From Streptomyces albicerus (GTDB lineage Bacteria; Actinomycetota; Actinomycetes; Streptomycetales; Streptomycetaceae), in NCBI RefSeq assembly GCF_008905045.1, contig NZ_VWMY01000008.1, forward strand, positions 139,787-203,786: DNA of 64,000 bases, given 5' to 3'. Positions 14,736 to 23,456 of the stretch are shown here, piece after piece (within the stretch, counting starts at the first letter, position 1; the number at the start of each line of letters is the position of its first letter). The position numbers were made by a program, and so were the translations under genes. Below the pieces are notes generated by a model. It was not told the origin of the DNA, ran no database searches, and saw nothing but the letters and a program-made list of their open reading frames with translations.

Positions 14736-16210
14736 CCGCCGGCCTCCTCCGCGTGGAGCGGTATCCCGACGGTGAAGACGGCACCGCCCCCGGGCAGGTT
14801 CCCGGCGCGGATCGTTCCGCCGTGCAGCTTCACGTTCTCCAGGGTGATCGCCAGTCCCAGGCCGCTGCCCGCCGAGCGGGTGCGGGCCGCGTCGGCCTTG
14901 TAGAAGCGGTCGAAGATGTGCGGGAGCGATTCGGGGCGGATGCCGGGGCCGCTGTCCATGACCTCGGTGATCAGCACGGCCGGGGACGGGGAGCGTGTCT
15001 CCGTGCGCAGGCTCACCGTTACGGGCGCGCCGCCGTGCCGCAGGGCGTTGCCGACGAGGTTGGCGATCACGATGTCGAAGCGGCGCGGGTCGAGCCGGGC
15101 CCGGATGCCGTCGGGGAGTTCGGTGCGGACCCGGTCGTCGGTCCAGTGCCGGTTGTGGAGGGTTTTGCGGATGGCCTCGGCCACGTCGACCTCGTCGGCG
15201 TTCAGCTCGGCCGCGCGGGCGTCGAAGCGGGAGATCTCCATCAGGTCCTCGACGAGCACGGCGAGCTTTCCGGTCTCCGCGCTGACCAGTCGGACCGCCC
15301 GGGCGGTGTCGGCGTCCAGGCCGTCCGCGTCCTCGTCGAGGACCTCGGTGACGGCGAGCATTCCGGCGAGGGGGGTGCGCAGTTCGTGCGAGACGTCGGA
15401 GGCGAAGCGGCGGGCCCGTTCCTCGGCCTCGCGCAGTTCACGTACGGACCGCTCCAGTTGGCCCGTCGACTCGTTGAAGGTGCGCGCCAGGTCCGCCAGT
15501 TCGTCGCTGCCGCGCACCGGAATCCGGGTGTCGAGTCTGCCGCTGCCCATGCTCCGGGCCGCCCGGCGCAGTTCCCGCACCGGGCGCAGCACGCTGCGCG
15601 CGGCGATCAGGCCGGGTATCAGCGCGACGGCGAGGCCGGGCAGGGCGCCGTCCCGGGCGGCCATGAGGAGGGCGTCGACGTTGACCTGCTCGTCGGTCAT
15701 CCGCATGACGGCATAGAGGACGAGGCCGCTGGGCAGCACGCTGTCCGGGCTCGCCTTGAAGACCATGGGCATGGCGATGGTCAGATAGGGAACGCCGTCC
15801 TTGACGACCCGCTCGAAGCTGCCGTGGGGGTCGGCCCGCGCGGCGCGGCGCAGTTCGGGTGTGATGACGGTGGAGACGGGGTTCTCGCCCGAGGAGGCGC
15901 GGACCGAACCGTACTCGGCGAACACCACCCAGGGATGGGGCTTGCCCTTGCGGGCGATGTCCCGCAGGACTTCCTCCATGCCTTCCTCCTGTACGGGCAG
16001 GGCGAAGCCCGTCGTCTGGACGTGGTCACGGAACGACGTGACTGCCGTGTCCTGGGCGGTCTCCAGCAGCGCGGTGCGGGCCTCACGGTAGGTCAGCGCG
16101 GCCGTCGTGCCGGCGCTGACGGCGGCGACCAGCAGGAAGGCGAGCATCAGCCGCGTACGCAGCCCGAACGCTCTGATCCGCGAGCGGCCGGGGCGGGGGC
16201 TGGTGATCAC
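14732..16210 (-). CDS. Sensor histidine kinase
   Basis: A 492-residue membrane kinase. A transmembrane helix lies at about 20-41, an extracytoplasmic sensor domain of about 150 residues follows, then a second helix (about 195-215) and a HAMP linker. The HisKA box is FASDVSHELRTPL, and the HATPase has N (NLVGNALRHGG), G1 (DSGPGI) and G2 (GSGLGLAI) boxes. It would autophosphorylate on His and pass phosphate to the regulator encoded just upstream. The GTG start at 16210 overlaps the regulator stop by four bases (GTGA). The lipoprotein gene overlaps its own stop. The signal is unknown; neighbours point to lipid II or cell-wall stress. Confidence 0.9.
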   Translation of the reverse strand: MITSPRPGRSRIRAFGLRTRLMLAFLLVAAVSAGTTAALTYREARTALLETAQDTAVTSFRDHVQTTGFALPVQEEGMEEVLRDIARKGKPHPWVVFAEYGSVRASSGENPVSTVITPELRRAARADPHGSFERVVKDGVPYLTIAMPMVFKASPDSVLPSGLVLYAVMRMTDEQVNVDALLMAARDGALPGLAVALIPGLIAARSVLRPVRELRRAARSMGSGRLDTRIPVRGSDELADLARTFNESTGQLERSVRELREAEERARRFASDVSHELRTPLAGMLAVTEVLDEDADGLDADTARAVRLVSAETGKLAVLVEDLMEISRFDARAAELNADEVDVAEAIRKTLHNRHWTDDRVRTELPDGIRARLDPRRFDIVIANLVGNALRHGGAPVTVSLRTETRSPSPAVLITEVMDSGPGIRPESLPHIFDRFYKADAARTRSAGSGLGLAITLENVKLHGGTIRAGNLPGGGAVFTVGIPLHAEEAGG

Positions 16211-16890
16211 AGTGGCCCGAAGCGGTAGCCGAAGCCCCGCAGTGTCTGGACGTAGCGGGGGTTGCCGGCCTCGTCCTCGATCTTGCCGCGCAGACGTGCG
16301 ACGCAAGCGTCGACCAGTCGGGCGTCGGCGTGGAAGCTGTGCTCCCATACGTGCTCCAGCAGTTGCTGCCTGCTGAACACCTGCTCAGGGGCGGCGGCGA
16401 GGTGCAGCAGGAGCTTGAGCTCCGAGGGAGCGAGCGCGAGCGGCCGGCCGGCTTTGGTGACGGTCAGTCCGGCCCGGTCGATGGTGAGTTCACCGTAGAC
16501 CTCGATGGCCGGGCGGCCCGGGCCGCTGTCGTCCATGCGGCGCAGTACGGCACGGATCCGGGCCTCGATCACCTCGGTGCGGGCGGGCTTGACGATGTAG
16601 TCGTCGGCACCGGCTTCCAGGCCGATGACCACGTCGAAGTCGTCGCCGCGCGCGGTGAGCACGATGATCGGCAGCTGACTGTGCTCGCGGACCCGCCGGC
16701 AGACCTGTACGCCGTTCATTCCGGGCAGCATCAGGTCCAACAGCAGTAGATCGGGGCGGAATTCGGCCAGCGCGGCAAGACCGGCCTCGCCGGTCGCGGC
16801 TGCCCGTATCTCGTGGCCGCGGCGGCGCAGACCGAGTTCGACCCCCTCGCGTACGGAAGGGTCGTCCTCGATGAGGAGCACGCGGGGCAT
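16207..16890 (-). CDS. OmpR-type response regulator
   Basis: A 227-residue response regulator. The receiver domain (about 1-115) has the acidic pair in LLIEDDPS, the phospho-acceptor aspartate in LLLLDLMLPGMNG, Thr in IVLTARGDD and the conserved Lys in YIVKP. The DNA-binding domain (about 130-225) is a winged helix with the recognition region LVDACVARLRGKIE. The sequence is closer to the AfsQ1/CseB group than to VanR (judgement by eye). The ATG at 16890 has GAGGGAGAA upstream, and the gene lies 23 bases after the flippase gene in the same direction, so it probably sits in the same transcript. Confidence 0.9.
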   Translation of the reverse strand: MPRVLLIEDDPSVREGVELGLRRRGHEIRAAATGEAGLAALAEFRPDLLLLDLMLPGMNGVQVCRRVREHSQLPIIVLTARGDDFDVVIGLEAGADDYIVKPARTEVIEARIRAVLRRMDDSGPGRPAIEVYGELTIDRAGLTVTKAGRPLALAPSELKLLLHLAAAPEQVFSRQQLLEHVWEHSFHADARLVDACVARLRGKIEDEAGNPRYVQTLRGFGYRFGPL

Positions 16891-16913
16891 CGGCGGTTCT
16901 CCCTCGGTGGTGG

Positions 16914-18605
16914 TCAGGTCCGGGTCCGTCTCCGGCGTACGCCCGAGAGCAGCGCGTCGAGTTCGGCGAGGCGCAGCGGACGGGCGAGCAGGGCGAAGGT
17001 GAGGATGACGGCGGTCGCGCCGGCAACCATGGAGACCACCGCCCCCGCCGGTGCGGTTCCCAGGGCCGCGAAGTGACCCAGCGCGGTGGCGGGGACGGCG
17101 GCGAGCAGCAGCCGCGCGTGCGCGCCGACGGCGGACGATCGCAGGGGGCGTGCGACGGCGAGCCGGCGGCTCAGCACCAGGCCGGTCACCGCCCAGCCCG
17201 CGCACAGCGCCAGGGAGTACGCCGCCGCCATGCCCGTCACGGCCCAGCGAGCCGGCAGCAGGTGTGCGGCGGCCAGGGACAGCCCCGCGTTGAGAGCGAC
17301 GATCACGAGGTTCAGCAGGAACGGCGTACGGGTGTCGGAGAGCGCGTAGAAGGCGCGGGACAGGACGTACTGGCCCGACAGGGCGACGAGTCCCGGCGCG
17401 AAGGCCATCAGGATCCCGGCCATGGCGGCCGTGTCGTCGGCGCTGGTCCTGCCGTATCCGAAGACGAGGGCCATCACCGGCTGGGCGAGGGCGAACAGCG
17501 CGCAGGCGGCGGGTACGACGGCGGAGGCGCAGACGCGCAGGGCGTGGGAGACGTCGCGCCGCACGGCGGCGGTGTCCCCGTCGGCGGCGGCCGCGCTCAT
17601 CCGGGGCATCAGCGCGGTCACCACGGAGACCGTGATGATGCCGTGCGGTACGACCCACAGGGCATAGGCGTTGTTGTACGCGCCGTATCCGGGGCCGCCG
17701 CCGAGGCCCGCGGTCGTGGCCAGCCGGGTGGTGACCCAGTAGGCGGCCTGGTTGGCCAGGACCAGCAGCACCAGCCAGCCGCCCGAGCGCAGGGGGCGGG
17801 TCAGTCCGCTGCCGCGCCAGTCGAAGCGGGGCCGCCAGCGGAAGCGGGCCGCGCGCAGCGCGGGGACGAGGGCGAGTGCCTGGACGGCGATACCGGCGGT
17901 CGTGCCCCAGCCGAGTACGGCGGTCTCGGTCGCGGTGAGCGTGTTCCCCGCGGTGCGGGTGTCCCCGCCGCCCATGGCCAGGGCCAGGTACAGGCCGAAG
18001 ACGGTGATGACGACGACGTTGTTCAGGACCGGCGCCCACATCATCGCGCCGAACCGGCCGCGTGCGTTGAGTACTTGCCCGAGCAGCGTGAACAGTCCGA
18101 GGAAGAAGATCTGGGGCAGGCAGTAGCGGGCGAACGCGGTGGTCATGGCCGCCTGCGGGCCGGTGTAGTCGGTGTACGCGTCGATGATCGCGGGAGCCGC
18201 CCATACCGCGGTCGCGGTGATCGCCAGCAGGGCGACGACGCAGACGGTGACGAGCCGGTCGGTGTACGCGGCGCCCCCGTCGTCGTGCTCCTTGGCGGCC
18301 TTGACCAGCTCGGGCACGAAGACGGCGTTCAGCGCGCCGCCGAGGAGCAGCATGTAGACGATGGTGGGCAGGGCGTTGCCGACCGCGTAGCCGTCGGCGA
18401 TCGGCCCGATGGTGCCGAGCGCTGCCGCGACCACGGCGGACCGGGCGAAACCGGTGGCCCGGGAGACGATGGATCCGGCGGCCATGACGGCACTGCTGCG
18501 TGCCGTGGAGGCCGCCTTCGTCGCTTCCGCGCCGGCCGCGCTGTCCGTGCCAGCCGGTATCGGCGGCGGCGTGCTGGCCGGCATGGTCGGCGGCGTCTGC
18601 TTCAT
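16914..18605 (-). CDS. murJ: MurJ/MviN-family lipid II flippase
   Basis: A 563-residue polytopic protein with about 14 transmembrane helices and MurJ landmarks: SIVSRATGFARSAVVAAALG at the first helix, GGALNAVFVPELVKA in the second, then RYCLPQIFFLGLFTLLGQVL and FYALSDTRTPF. It should move lipid-linked peptidoglycan precursors across the membrane. The first 30 residues are Pro/Thr-rich and unconserved. I start at the ATG at 18605, which overlaps the stop of the upstream FemX-like gene (ATGA); an upstream extension is possible but has no support. Streptomycetes usually carry another copy near the origin, so this is likely an accessory flippase (inference). Confidence 0.9.
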   Translation of the reverse strand: MKQTPPTMPASTPPPIPAGTDSAAGAEATKAASTARSSAVMAAGSIVSRATGFARSAVVAAALGTIGPIADGYAVGNALPTIVYMLLLGGALNAVFVPELVKAAKEHDDGGAAYTDRLVTVCVVALLAITATAVWAAPAIIDAYTDYTGPQAAMTTAFARYCLPQIFFLGLFTLLGQVLNARGRFGAMMWAPVLNNVVVITVFGLYLALAMGGGDTRTAGNTLTATETAVLGWGTTAGIAVQALALVPALRAARFRWRPRFDWRGSGLTRPLRSGGWLVLLVLANQAAYWVTTRLATTAGLGGGPGYGAYNNAYALWVVPHGIITVSVVTALMPRMSAAAADGDTAAVRRDVSHALRVCASAVVPAACALFALAQPVMALVFGYGRTSADDTAAMAGILMAFAPGLVALSGQYVLSRAFYALSDTRTPFLLNLVIVALNAGLSLAAAHLLPARWAVTGMAAAYSLALCAGWAVTGLVLSRRLAVARPLRSSAVGAHARLLLAAVPATALGHFAALGTAPAGAVVSMVAGATAVILTFALLARPLRLAELDALLSGVRRRRTRT

Positions 18606-19810
18606 CGGCGGTTCAGGTACGCCTGGAAGGCGCGGTAGAGCGCGTGGTTGGCGCTGCCGCCCAATGGCCTCTCCCATTCCCCCAACGTCTCGACGACCTG
18701 TCCTCCGGTGCCGAGCTTCCACCGCAGCAGTCCGTACGCACGTTCCTCAGGATCGAGAGTGGAGGGTACCCCGCGCATGTCGTAGACGTCGGCGCCGAGG
18801 GCGTGGGCGTCCAACAACATCCGCCACTGCAGGGCGTTGGAGGGCCGGACCTCGCGACGGTGGTCGGCCGAGGCGCCGGTCTGGTACCAGGTCCGGCGGC
18901 CCACCGTGATCATCGTGTGGGCGGCCAGGATCTCTCCTCGGTGACGGGCGAGGTACAGCTTCATCCGGCCCGGTTCCTCGGCGTTGAGCACCGCGTACTG
19001 ACGCTCGTAGTAGGCGAGCGAGCGGCCGAGCCGGAAACCGTCGCGTCGCTCGGTGATGCCGAGCAGCCGGTAGAACTCGGGGAGTTCCGCCGCACTGCCC
19101 ACCACCACCTCCACGCCCTCCTTCCGGGCTCGGCGCACGTTGCGGCGCCACTCCTGGTTGAGCCCTGACCACAGGTCCTCCGTGGTGCGTCCGGCGAGCG
19201 GTACGTGGAAGACGTGCCGGGGCTGGGCGTCCCCGTCGCCGCCCCCGTTCTCTCCGGTCCCGTCACCACCGCAGCGGCGCCAGCCCCGGGCCCGCAGCCG
19301 CTCGGCGACGGCGGTGCCGAGCGGGTCGACCTCACTGGCGAGGACGTCGCCCAGGCGTCGGCCCGGGCCGGTGAGCGGCTTGAGCAGGGCGGCGTCCCAG
19401 CGCCGGTAGGCGGGCGACGGGCCGATGCGCACGGCGAAGGCGCCCGCGCGGCGCAGGTGTTCGAGCAGCGGACCGAGCCAGCCGTCGACGTCGGGGTCGT
19501 TCCAGTCGGCGACGGGCCCTTCGGGAAGGTAGGCGAAGTACTTGCGGGTGCCGGGGAGTTGCCGCAGCAGCACCAGGGCCACGCCCGTCAGTGCGCCTGC
19601 CTCCGGATCCGGCCCCCAGCCGAGCAGTTGGGCGCGCCAGCGCTCCTTGACGTCGGCCCAGGACGGGCACTGCAGGAATCCGGCACCGAGCGCGGCGCCG
19701 TCGGGGGTTGCGAGGAAGGCGCGGTATGTCTCCGCTGTGATGGTTCGCAGGGCCACGCCCTGCTTCCGTGCTTGGCACACGCGGCTGGGCGGAACGAGCA
19801 GCGCTGACAC
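18602..19810 (-). CDS. FemX-like peptidoglycan bridge-forming aminoacyltransferase
   Basis: A roughly 402-residue protein of the FemABX fold (two GNAT-like lobes), expected to transfer an amino acid such as glycine from aminoacyl-tRNA to the lipid II stem peptide. Visible family traits are FLQCPSWADVKERWRAQLL, LWSGLNQEWRRNVRRARKEG, the RDGF segment, and YDMRGVPSTLDPEERAYGLL. The GTG at 19810 has a GGAGAAGGAGAGG ribosome site; a GTG at 19756 fits the usual N-terminus and is an alternative. It heads the operon FemX-MurJ-regulator-kinase-lipoprotein. Vancomycin clusters contain a FemX homologue (VanK), but no vanHAX genes are in this window. Confidence 0.85.
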   Translation of the reverse strand: MSALLVPPSRVCQARKQGVALRTITAETYRAFLATPDGAALGAGFLQCPSWADVKERWRAQLLGWGPDPEAGALTGVALVLLRQLPGTRKYFAYLPEGPVADWNDPDVDGWLGPLLEHLRRAGAFAVRIGPSPAYRRWDAALLKPLTGPGRRLGDVLASEVDPLGTAVAERLRARGWRRCGGDGTGENGGGDGDAQPRHVFHVPLAGRTTEDLWSGLNQEWRRNVRRARKEGVEVVVGSAAELPEFYRLLGITERRDGFRLGRSLAYYERQYAVLNAEEPGRMKLYLARHRGEILAAHTMITVGRRTWYQTGASADHRREVRPSNALQWRMLLDAHALGADVYDMRGVPSTLDPEERAYGLLRWKLGTGGQVVETLGEWERPLGGSANHALYRAFQAYLNRR

Positions 19811-19948
19811 AGTCCGAGCCTCTCCTTCTCCCCGGTCCGTCGCGGGGACACACAGGAGGCTCACAGCGGTCCATGACCGCTCCGCGCGGCGAATGTGACC
19901 GGACGATGACCGTTCCTCACCAGTCGCCGTCACATAGCTCCATAGCGG

Positions 19949-19976
19949 CTGACCTCGGGTTTTCCGGCTCTACAGT
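19949..19976 (+). promoter_or_regulatory. Candidate HrdB-type promoter of the L,D-transpeptidase gene
   Basis: CTGACC (19949-19954) and TACAGT (19971-19976) are separated by 16 bases, as in vegetative streptomycete promoters, and would give a leader of about 45 bases. On the opposite strand GGAAC (19916-19912) is an ECF -35-like element, but its -10 is weak. Confidence 0.45.
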
Positions 19977-20027
19977 CACGACATCGCCGACTCACCCACC
20001 TCGTTCTCGCCCTTCCCGGAGGTCCTG

Positions 20028-21254
20028 TTGCCGCGCACACGCGTACTCGCCCATACCCGCGTCCGGGCCGCCGTCGTGGCCGTCGCCATGACCGCCCTGC
20101 TGGCGCCGCTCGCCGCCTGCTCGTCGAACTCCTCCCCCGGCGCCTCCTCCGGCGCCCCGGACACCAAGGTGCCGCCGAATGCCGTCGACCGCCCTGTCAC
20201 GGTCACCGTCACGCCCATGGGAGAACGGGTCCCGGCGGGCGAGCCCGTGCGGGTCACGGCCGCGGGCGGCAGGCTCACCTCGGTGACCGTCACCGACGCC
20301 GAGGGCCACAGCCTCGCCGGCAAGGTCGCCGCCGACGGCCGGTCGTGGGTCTCCGACCGCAAGGCCGTACCCGGCGCGGCGTACGCGGTGACGGCGGCGA
20401 CCCGGACCGAGAGCGGAACCGCCAAGAGCACCAAGGCCGCCTTCACCACGGCTCCGGCGGACAAGGTCAACAAGGTCGACTGGCGACCGGGCGCCGGCAG
20501 CACCGTCGGCATCGCCCAGCCGATCTCCCTGGTCTTCGACCAACCGGTCAGGAACCGGGCCGAGGTCGAGAAACAGCTCAAGATCACCACCTCGAACGGC
20601 ACCGAGGGCTCCTGGGGCTGGATACGCGACTGGTCGGGCCGGGACCGGGTGGACTGGCGGCCCAGGACGTACTGGAAGCCCGGAACCAAGGTCACGCTGA
20701 ACGCCGACTTGAACGGCACCGACTCGGGCGCGGCCGGCGGCTGGTTCGTACGCGACTACACGACCGCCTTCACCATCGGCGCCCGGCAGATCGTCAAGGT
20801 CGACCTCGACAGCCATCAACTCACCCTGGTACGCGACGGCGAGACAGTCCGGCGCATACCGGTCTCCGGCGGCACACCCGGCGGTGACAAGCGCTCCTGG
20901 CGCGGAACCGCCGTGCTCATGGCCAAGGAGGGCACGATCAACATGAACTCCGAGACGGTGGGCCTGCGCGACGCCTACAACAGGATGGTCGACCACTCGA
21001 TGCGGCTGACCTGGTCGGGCATGTACGCGCACGCCGCCCCGTGGAACGCCCGCTACTTCGGCAACACCAACCACAGTTCCGGATGCATAGGAATGAGCGA
21101 CGCGAACGCGGCCTGGTTCTACGGGCAGGTGCGGCCGGGCGACCCGTTCGAGATCACCGGCAAGGACACCAAGGGCGTGGTCGCACCCGGGAACGGCTTC
21201 GGCGCGTGGAACCTCTCGTGGACCGAGTGGCAGCAGAAGAGCGCGCTGCGCTGA
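20028..21254 (+). CDS. L,D-transpeptidase lipoprotein (Ig-like domains plus YkuD)
   Basis: A 408-residue lipoprotein (lipobox LAAC, Cys31) that would form 3-3 cross-links in peptidoglycan. Two beta-rich Ig-like domains (about 50-250) precede the YkuD catalytic domain (about 255-380). That domain contains MYAHAAPW and the active-site motif HSSGCIGM (H349, C353), and the protein ends with the aromatic C-terminal tail NLSWTEWQQ. This is the architecture of actinobacterial LdtMt2-type enzymes. The start is TTG at 20028, with GGAGG six bases upstream; an ATG further in would remove the signal. It is divergent from the flippase/FemX operon, suggesting shared control of wall structure. Confidence 0.9.
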   Translation: MPRTRVLAHTRVRAAVVAVAMTALLAPLAACSSNSSPGASSGAPDTKVPPNAVDRPVTVTVTPMGERVPAGEPVRVTAAGGRLTSVTVTDAEGHSLAGKVAADGRSWVSDRKAVPGAAYAVTAATRTESGTAKSTKAAFTTAPADKVNKVDWRPGAGSTVGIAQPISLVFDQPVRNRAEVEKQLKITTSNGTEGSWGWIRDWSGRDRVDWRPRTYWKPGTKVTLNADLNGTDSGAAGGWFVRDYTTAFTIGARQIVKVDLDSHQLTLVRDGETVRRIPVSGGTPGGDKRSWRGTAVLMAKEGTINMNSETVGLRDAYNRMVDHSMRLTWSGMYAHAAPWNARYFGNTNHSSGCIGMSDANAAWFYGQVRPGDPFEITGKDTKGVVAPGNGFGAWNLSWTEWQQKSALR

Positions 21255-21492
21255 GAAGTGCTTTCGTCTCGCTCGTCGACGAGACCAAGGCCGCCGACAA
21301 GCGGGACGGCATCAGGACGAGTTCGGCAACTTGCCGGCGGTGGCGAGTGCCTCCTTGGCAATGTCGGTGGGAAGCAGCAGCGCGTGACGGTGAGTTCTGG
21401 GATCGCCTGAGGGCACTCGGCCGCAGAAATGCTGGTGAGTTTCAGCAACACCTCACCGCTTGGGGCTGATCCCTGACCGAGCGTGCGAGGTG
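21255..21492. other. Intergenic stretch, nothing recognised
   Basis: About 240 bases between convergent genes. There is a short imperfect inverted repeat around GGTGAG...CTCACC (21432-21457). No gene or RNA is supported. Confidence 0.4.
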
Positions 21493-21879
21493 TCACCCTG
21501 CGGCGATGACCTCAATTTCGACGAGCCAGTTGCTGTCCAGCGTGGCGGCGACGATCGCGGATGTCGGGACGCGCCTGCCCCCGAGTGCGGCCGTTCGGGC
21601 GGCGGCGTTGGCCTCGGCGTAGGCGGGGTCTCGCAGATAGCTGGTCAGGCGCACGATGTTGTCGACGGTCATGTCGGCTGAGGCGAGGATGGCGCGAATG
21701 TTCAACCAGATCAGTTCGAGCTGCTCCTCCAGGCCGGTTCCGGGTTTCCCGGCCGGGTCGAGCCCCATGGTGCCGGCGACGAACAGCAGCCGTCCGGCGC
21801 CTCGCACCTCCATGGCGTGCACGTAGTCGTCCGTGGCGGCGTAGACGCCTTCGGTCGGGTTGTGGGGCACGAGCTCCAT
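21493..21879 (-). CDS. RidA/YjgF/YER057c family protein
   Basis: A 128-residue protein of the RidA fold, which in other members hydrolyses reactive enamine/imine intermediates from PLP enzymes. Family features visible are LLFVAGTMGLDPAGK, the long helix EEQLELIWLNIRAIL, and PTSAIVAATLDSNWLVEIEVIA at the end. The usual catalytic Arg (in a P-x-R-x-x-V context) is shifted: here the sequence is GGRRVPTSA, so activity is uncertain. The ATG at 21879 has GGGAGG upstream. It stands alone between convergent and same-strand genes without an obvious metabolic partner, although the next gene rightward is a dehydrogenase in the same direction. Confidence 0.85.
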   Translation of the reverse strand: MELVPHNPTEGVYAATDDYVHAMEVRGAGRLLFVAGTMGLDPAGKPGTGLEEQLELIWLNIRAILASADMTVDNIVRLTSYLRDPAYAEANAAARTAALGGRRVPTSAIVAATLDSNWLVEIEVIAAG

Positions 21880-22087
21880 CGGTTGCCTCCCTGTGGCCGG
21901 ATGCGGAGACTGCGGACCGATCATCATCCACGCGCGGGCGTAGGAAAAGCGGATTAGGCAGGCGCCAAGACCAGATATCTGTCGGGGCCATCAGAGGCCG
22001 GCGAAGCCAACCGCCGTGAGCGACGCTCGCGTTTCCCCTCGCCATCGACGAAGGCGCACGCCCCTTGGGCGACCTGGAAGGCACGTT

Positions 22088-23041
22088 CTAGTCCTGCGGG
22101 CGACGTGTCGACATGCGCCGCTCGCTGCGTGACACCTCCAAGACCGCCTTTCCGGAAACCCGACGTCCACGAAGCGCCTCGGCCGCTTCGGCGAAGCGTT
22201 CCCAGGAGTCGTGCCAGCCGATCTCGACGGTGAGGGCCCCCTCCGCGGCCAGTTCGGTGAGGGTGGCCAAGTCCGCGCCGGCGTTGCCCTCGATGACAAA
22301 GGAAGTCAGTGACTTGGCAGGGCCGACCGTCGCGTACGGAGGGAAGACGGCCGGCTCCCCGGAGGTCCAGCCGACGCTCTGCACGCTGCCGCCAGGGGCG
22401 AGCAGGTTCCATGCAGCGACCAACTGAGGGCCGCCGACGCTGTCGATGACCACGTCGATCGAGCGGTCAAGTCCGTCCAGACCGATCAGCACCTCGTCAG
22501 CACCTAGCTCGGCCAGCCCCTCCCCGCGAACCGCCGAGCCCACGGATGCGATCACGTGGGCTCCGGCGCGCGCCGCCAACTGGACGGCGAACCGGCCGAC
22601 CCCGCCGGAGGCGCCGGTGACCAGCACCCTCTTGTCCGGCCCGAGCCCGGCTGCGCGCAGCGAGCGCAGCGCGGCCACTCCGGCCACCGGCAGCGCCACC
22701 GCCTGCGCCAGGTCCAGGGGTTTCGGCACCTCGGCGAGTGCGTTCACGTCGATCGCGACGCGCTCGGCGAACGCCCCCGCCGTCAGGGCCACGATCCGGG
22801 TGCCCACCGCCGGGCCGGTTCCGTCGGCGGCGGCCTCAGTCACCACTCCGGCGGCGTCCGAACCGAGCACTGCCCCTGGCGGGACGCGGCCGGAGCGGGC
22901 GTCGTTGAGATCGCCGTAGTTCAACGAGGCGTGGGTGACGTCCACCAGGACCTGAGTCGGCCCCGCCACCGGATCGGGAGCCTCGGCGAGGCGTACGGCG
23001 GCGGATGCGGACGGATCGACGACGAGAGCGCGAACGGCCAT
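22088..23041 (-). CDS. Quinone-oxidoreductase-like zinc-type alcohol dehydrogenase
   Basis: A 317-residue member of the medium-chain dehydrogenase superfamily, quinone reductase branch. It lacks the structural zinc-binding cysteine cluster. The N-terminal GroES-like domain contains THASLNYGDLNDARSG, and the Rossmann fold has VLVTGASGGVGRFAVQLA (NADPH-binding). The likely reaction is NADPH-dependent reduction of quinones or enones; the substrate is unknown. The ATG at 23041 is preceded by AAGGGGGAAGAC. To its right, on the opposite strand, lies a fragment of an HxlR regulator, the typical divergent controller of such enzymes, now truncated. Confidence 0.88.
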   Translation of the reverse strand: MAVRALVVDPSASAAVRLAEAPDPVAGPTQVLVDVTHASLNYGDLNDARSGRVPPGAVLGSDAAGVVTEAAADGTGPAVGTRIVALTAGAFAERVAIDVNALAEVPKPLDLAQAVALPVAGVAALRSLRAAGLGPDKRVLVTGASGGVGRFAVQLAARAGAHVIASVGSAVRGEGLAELGADEVLIGLDGLDRSIDVVIDSVGGPQLVAAWNLLAPGGSVQSVGWTSGEPAVFPPYATVGPAKSLTSFVIEGNAGADLATLTELAAEGALTVEIGWHDSWERFAEAAEALRGRRVSGKAVLEVSRSERRMSTRRPQD

Positions 23042-23137
23042 GTCTTCCCCCTTGGTTCACGACTTGTTACAGCGGTCATCCTCCGTAACGTTGCCGCTCA
23101 GCGGAAGGAGGCACATTTACGTCACGGAGTCACACCC

Positions 23138-23215
23138 ATGGCCCGGGAGCTCTACAGCTCGCTGACCGGCCTGGTGGACTGGGCCGAGCGCCACCGGTCC
23201 GCCGTCGCCGAGTGA
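23138..23215 (+). pseudogene. C-terminal relic of an HxlR-type regulator
   Basis: A 25-codon frame reading MARELYSSLTGLVDWAERHR and then SAVAE to a TGA. It matches the tail of HxlR winged-helix regulators (L-x-x-L-x-x-L-x-x-W-A-E-R-H). The DNA-binding part is gone. It lies divergent from the quinone reductase gene and 55 bases before duplicated cassette B, so the cassette insertion or a linked deletion may have removed the gene body. The match is short and could be coincidental. Confidence 0.4.
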
Positions 23216-23456
23216 CCCTCGCCAGGTCCTGTGGGCCGCCGGACGGCAGGGCGTCGACGCCCAGCAAAGGCTCTTCGAGGACCGCGTCCGAAAGGCCCGC
23301 TCGTATGCGATGCGGCGTCAGGCTGCTCTCTCGCTACGAGATCACGAGGTCCGGCGCGCCACACCGGACTTTCTGTCGTATTTCGCACTAATCTCCCCGT
23401 AATGGTTTGAAATCGATCTTTCGTAGATCACACCCACCTCACTCACCGGAGATGAC

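Noticed and set aside
16207..18204. A 665-codon leftward frame joining the response regulator to upstream sequence
   Set aside because: The upstream part is a shadow of the MurJ gene; the regulator has its own ATG with a strong ribosome site at 16890.
14732..19810. A vancomycin-resistance (vanRSJKHAX) cluster
   Set aside because: A kinase/regulator pair and a FemX-like gene are present, but there is no vanH, vanA or vanX homologue and the regulator is not VanR-like by eye.
21119..21496. Leftward 125-codon frame between the L,D-transpeptidase and RidA genes
   Set aside because: It overlaps the transpeptidase C-terminus, has an unusual Cys/Pro-rich composition and no ribosome site.
22013..22083. 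Rightward frame ending FPLAIDEGARPLGDLEGTF before the quinone reductase stop
   Set aside because: It faintly resembles the tail of an MDR dehydrogenase, but is too short to support a pseudogene call.
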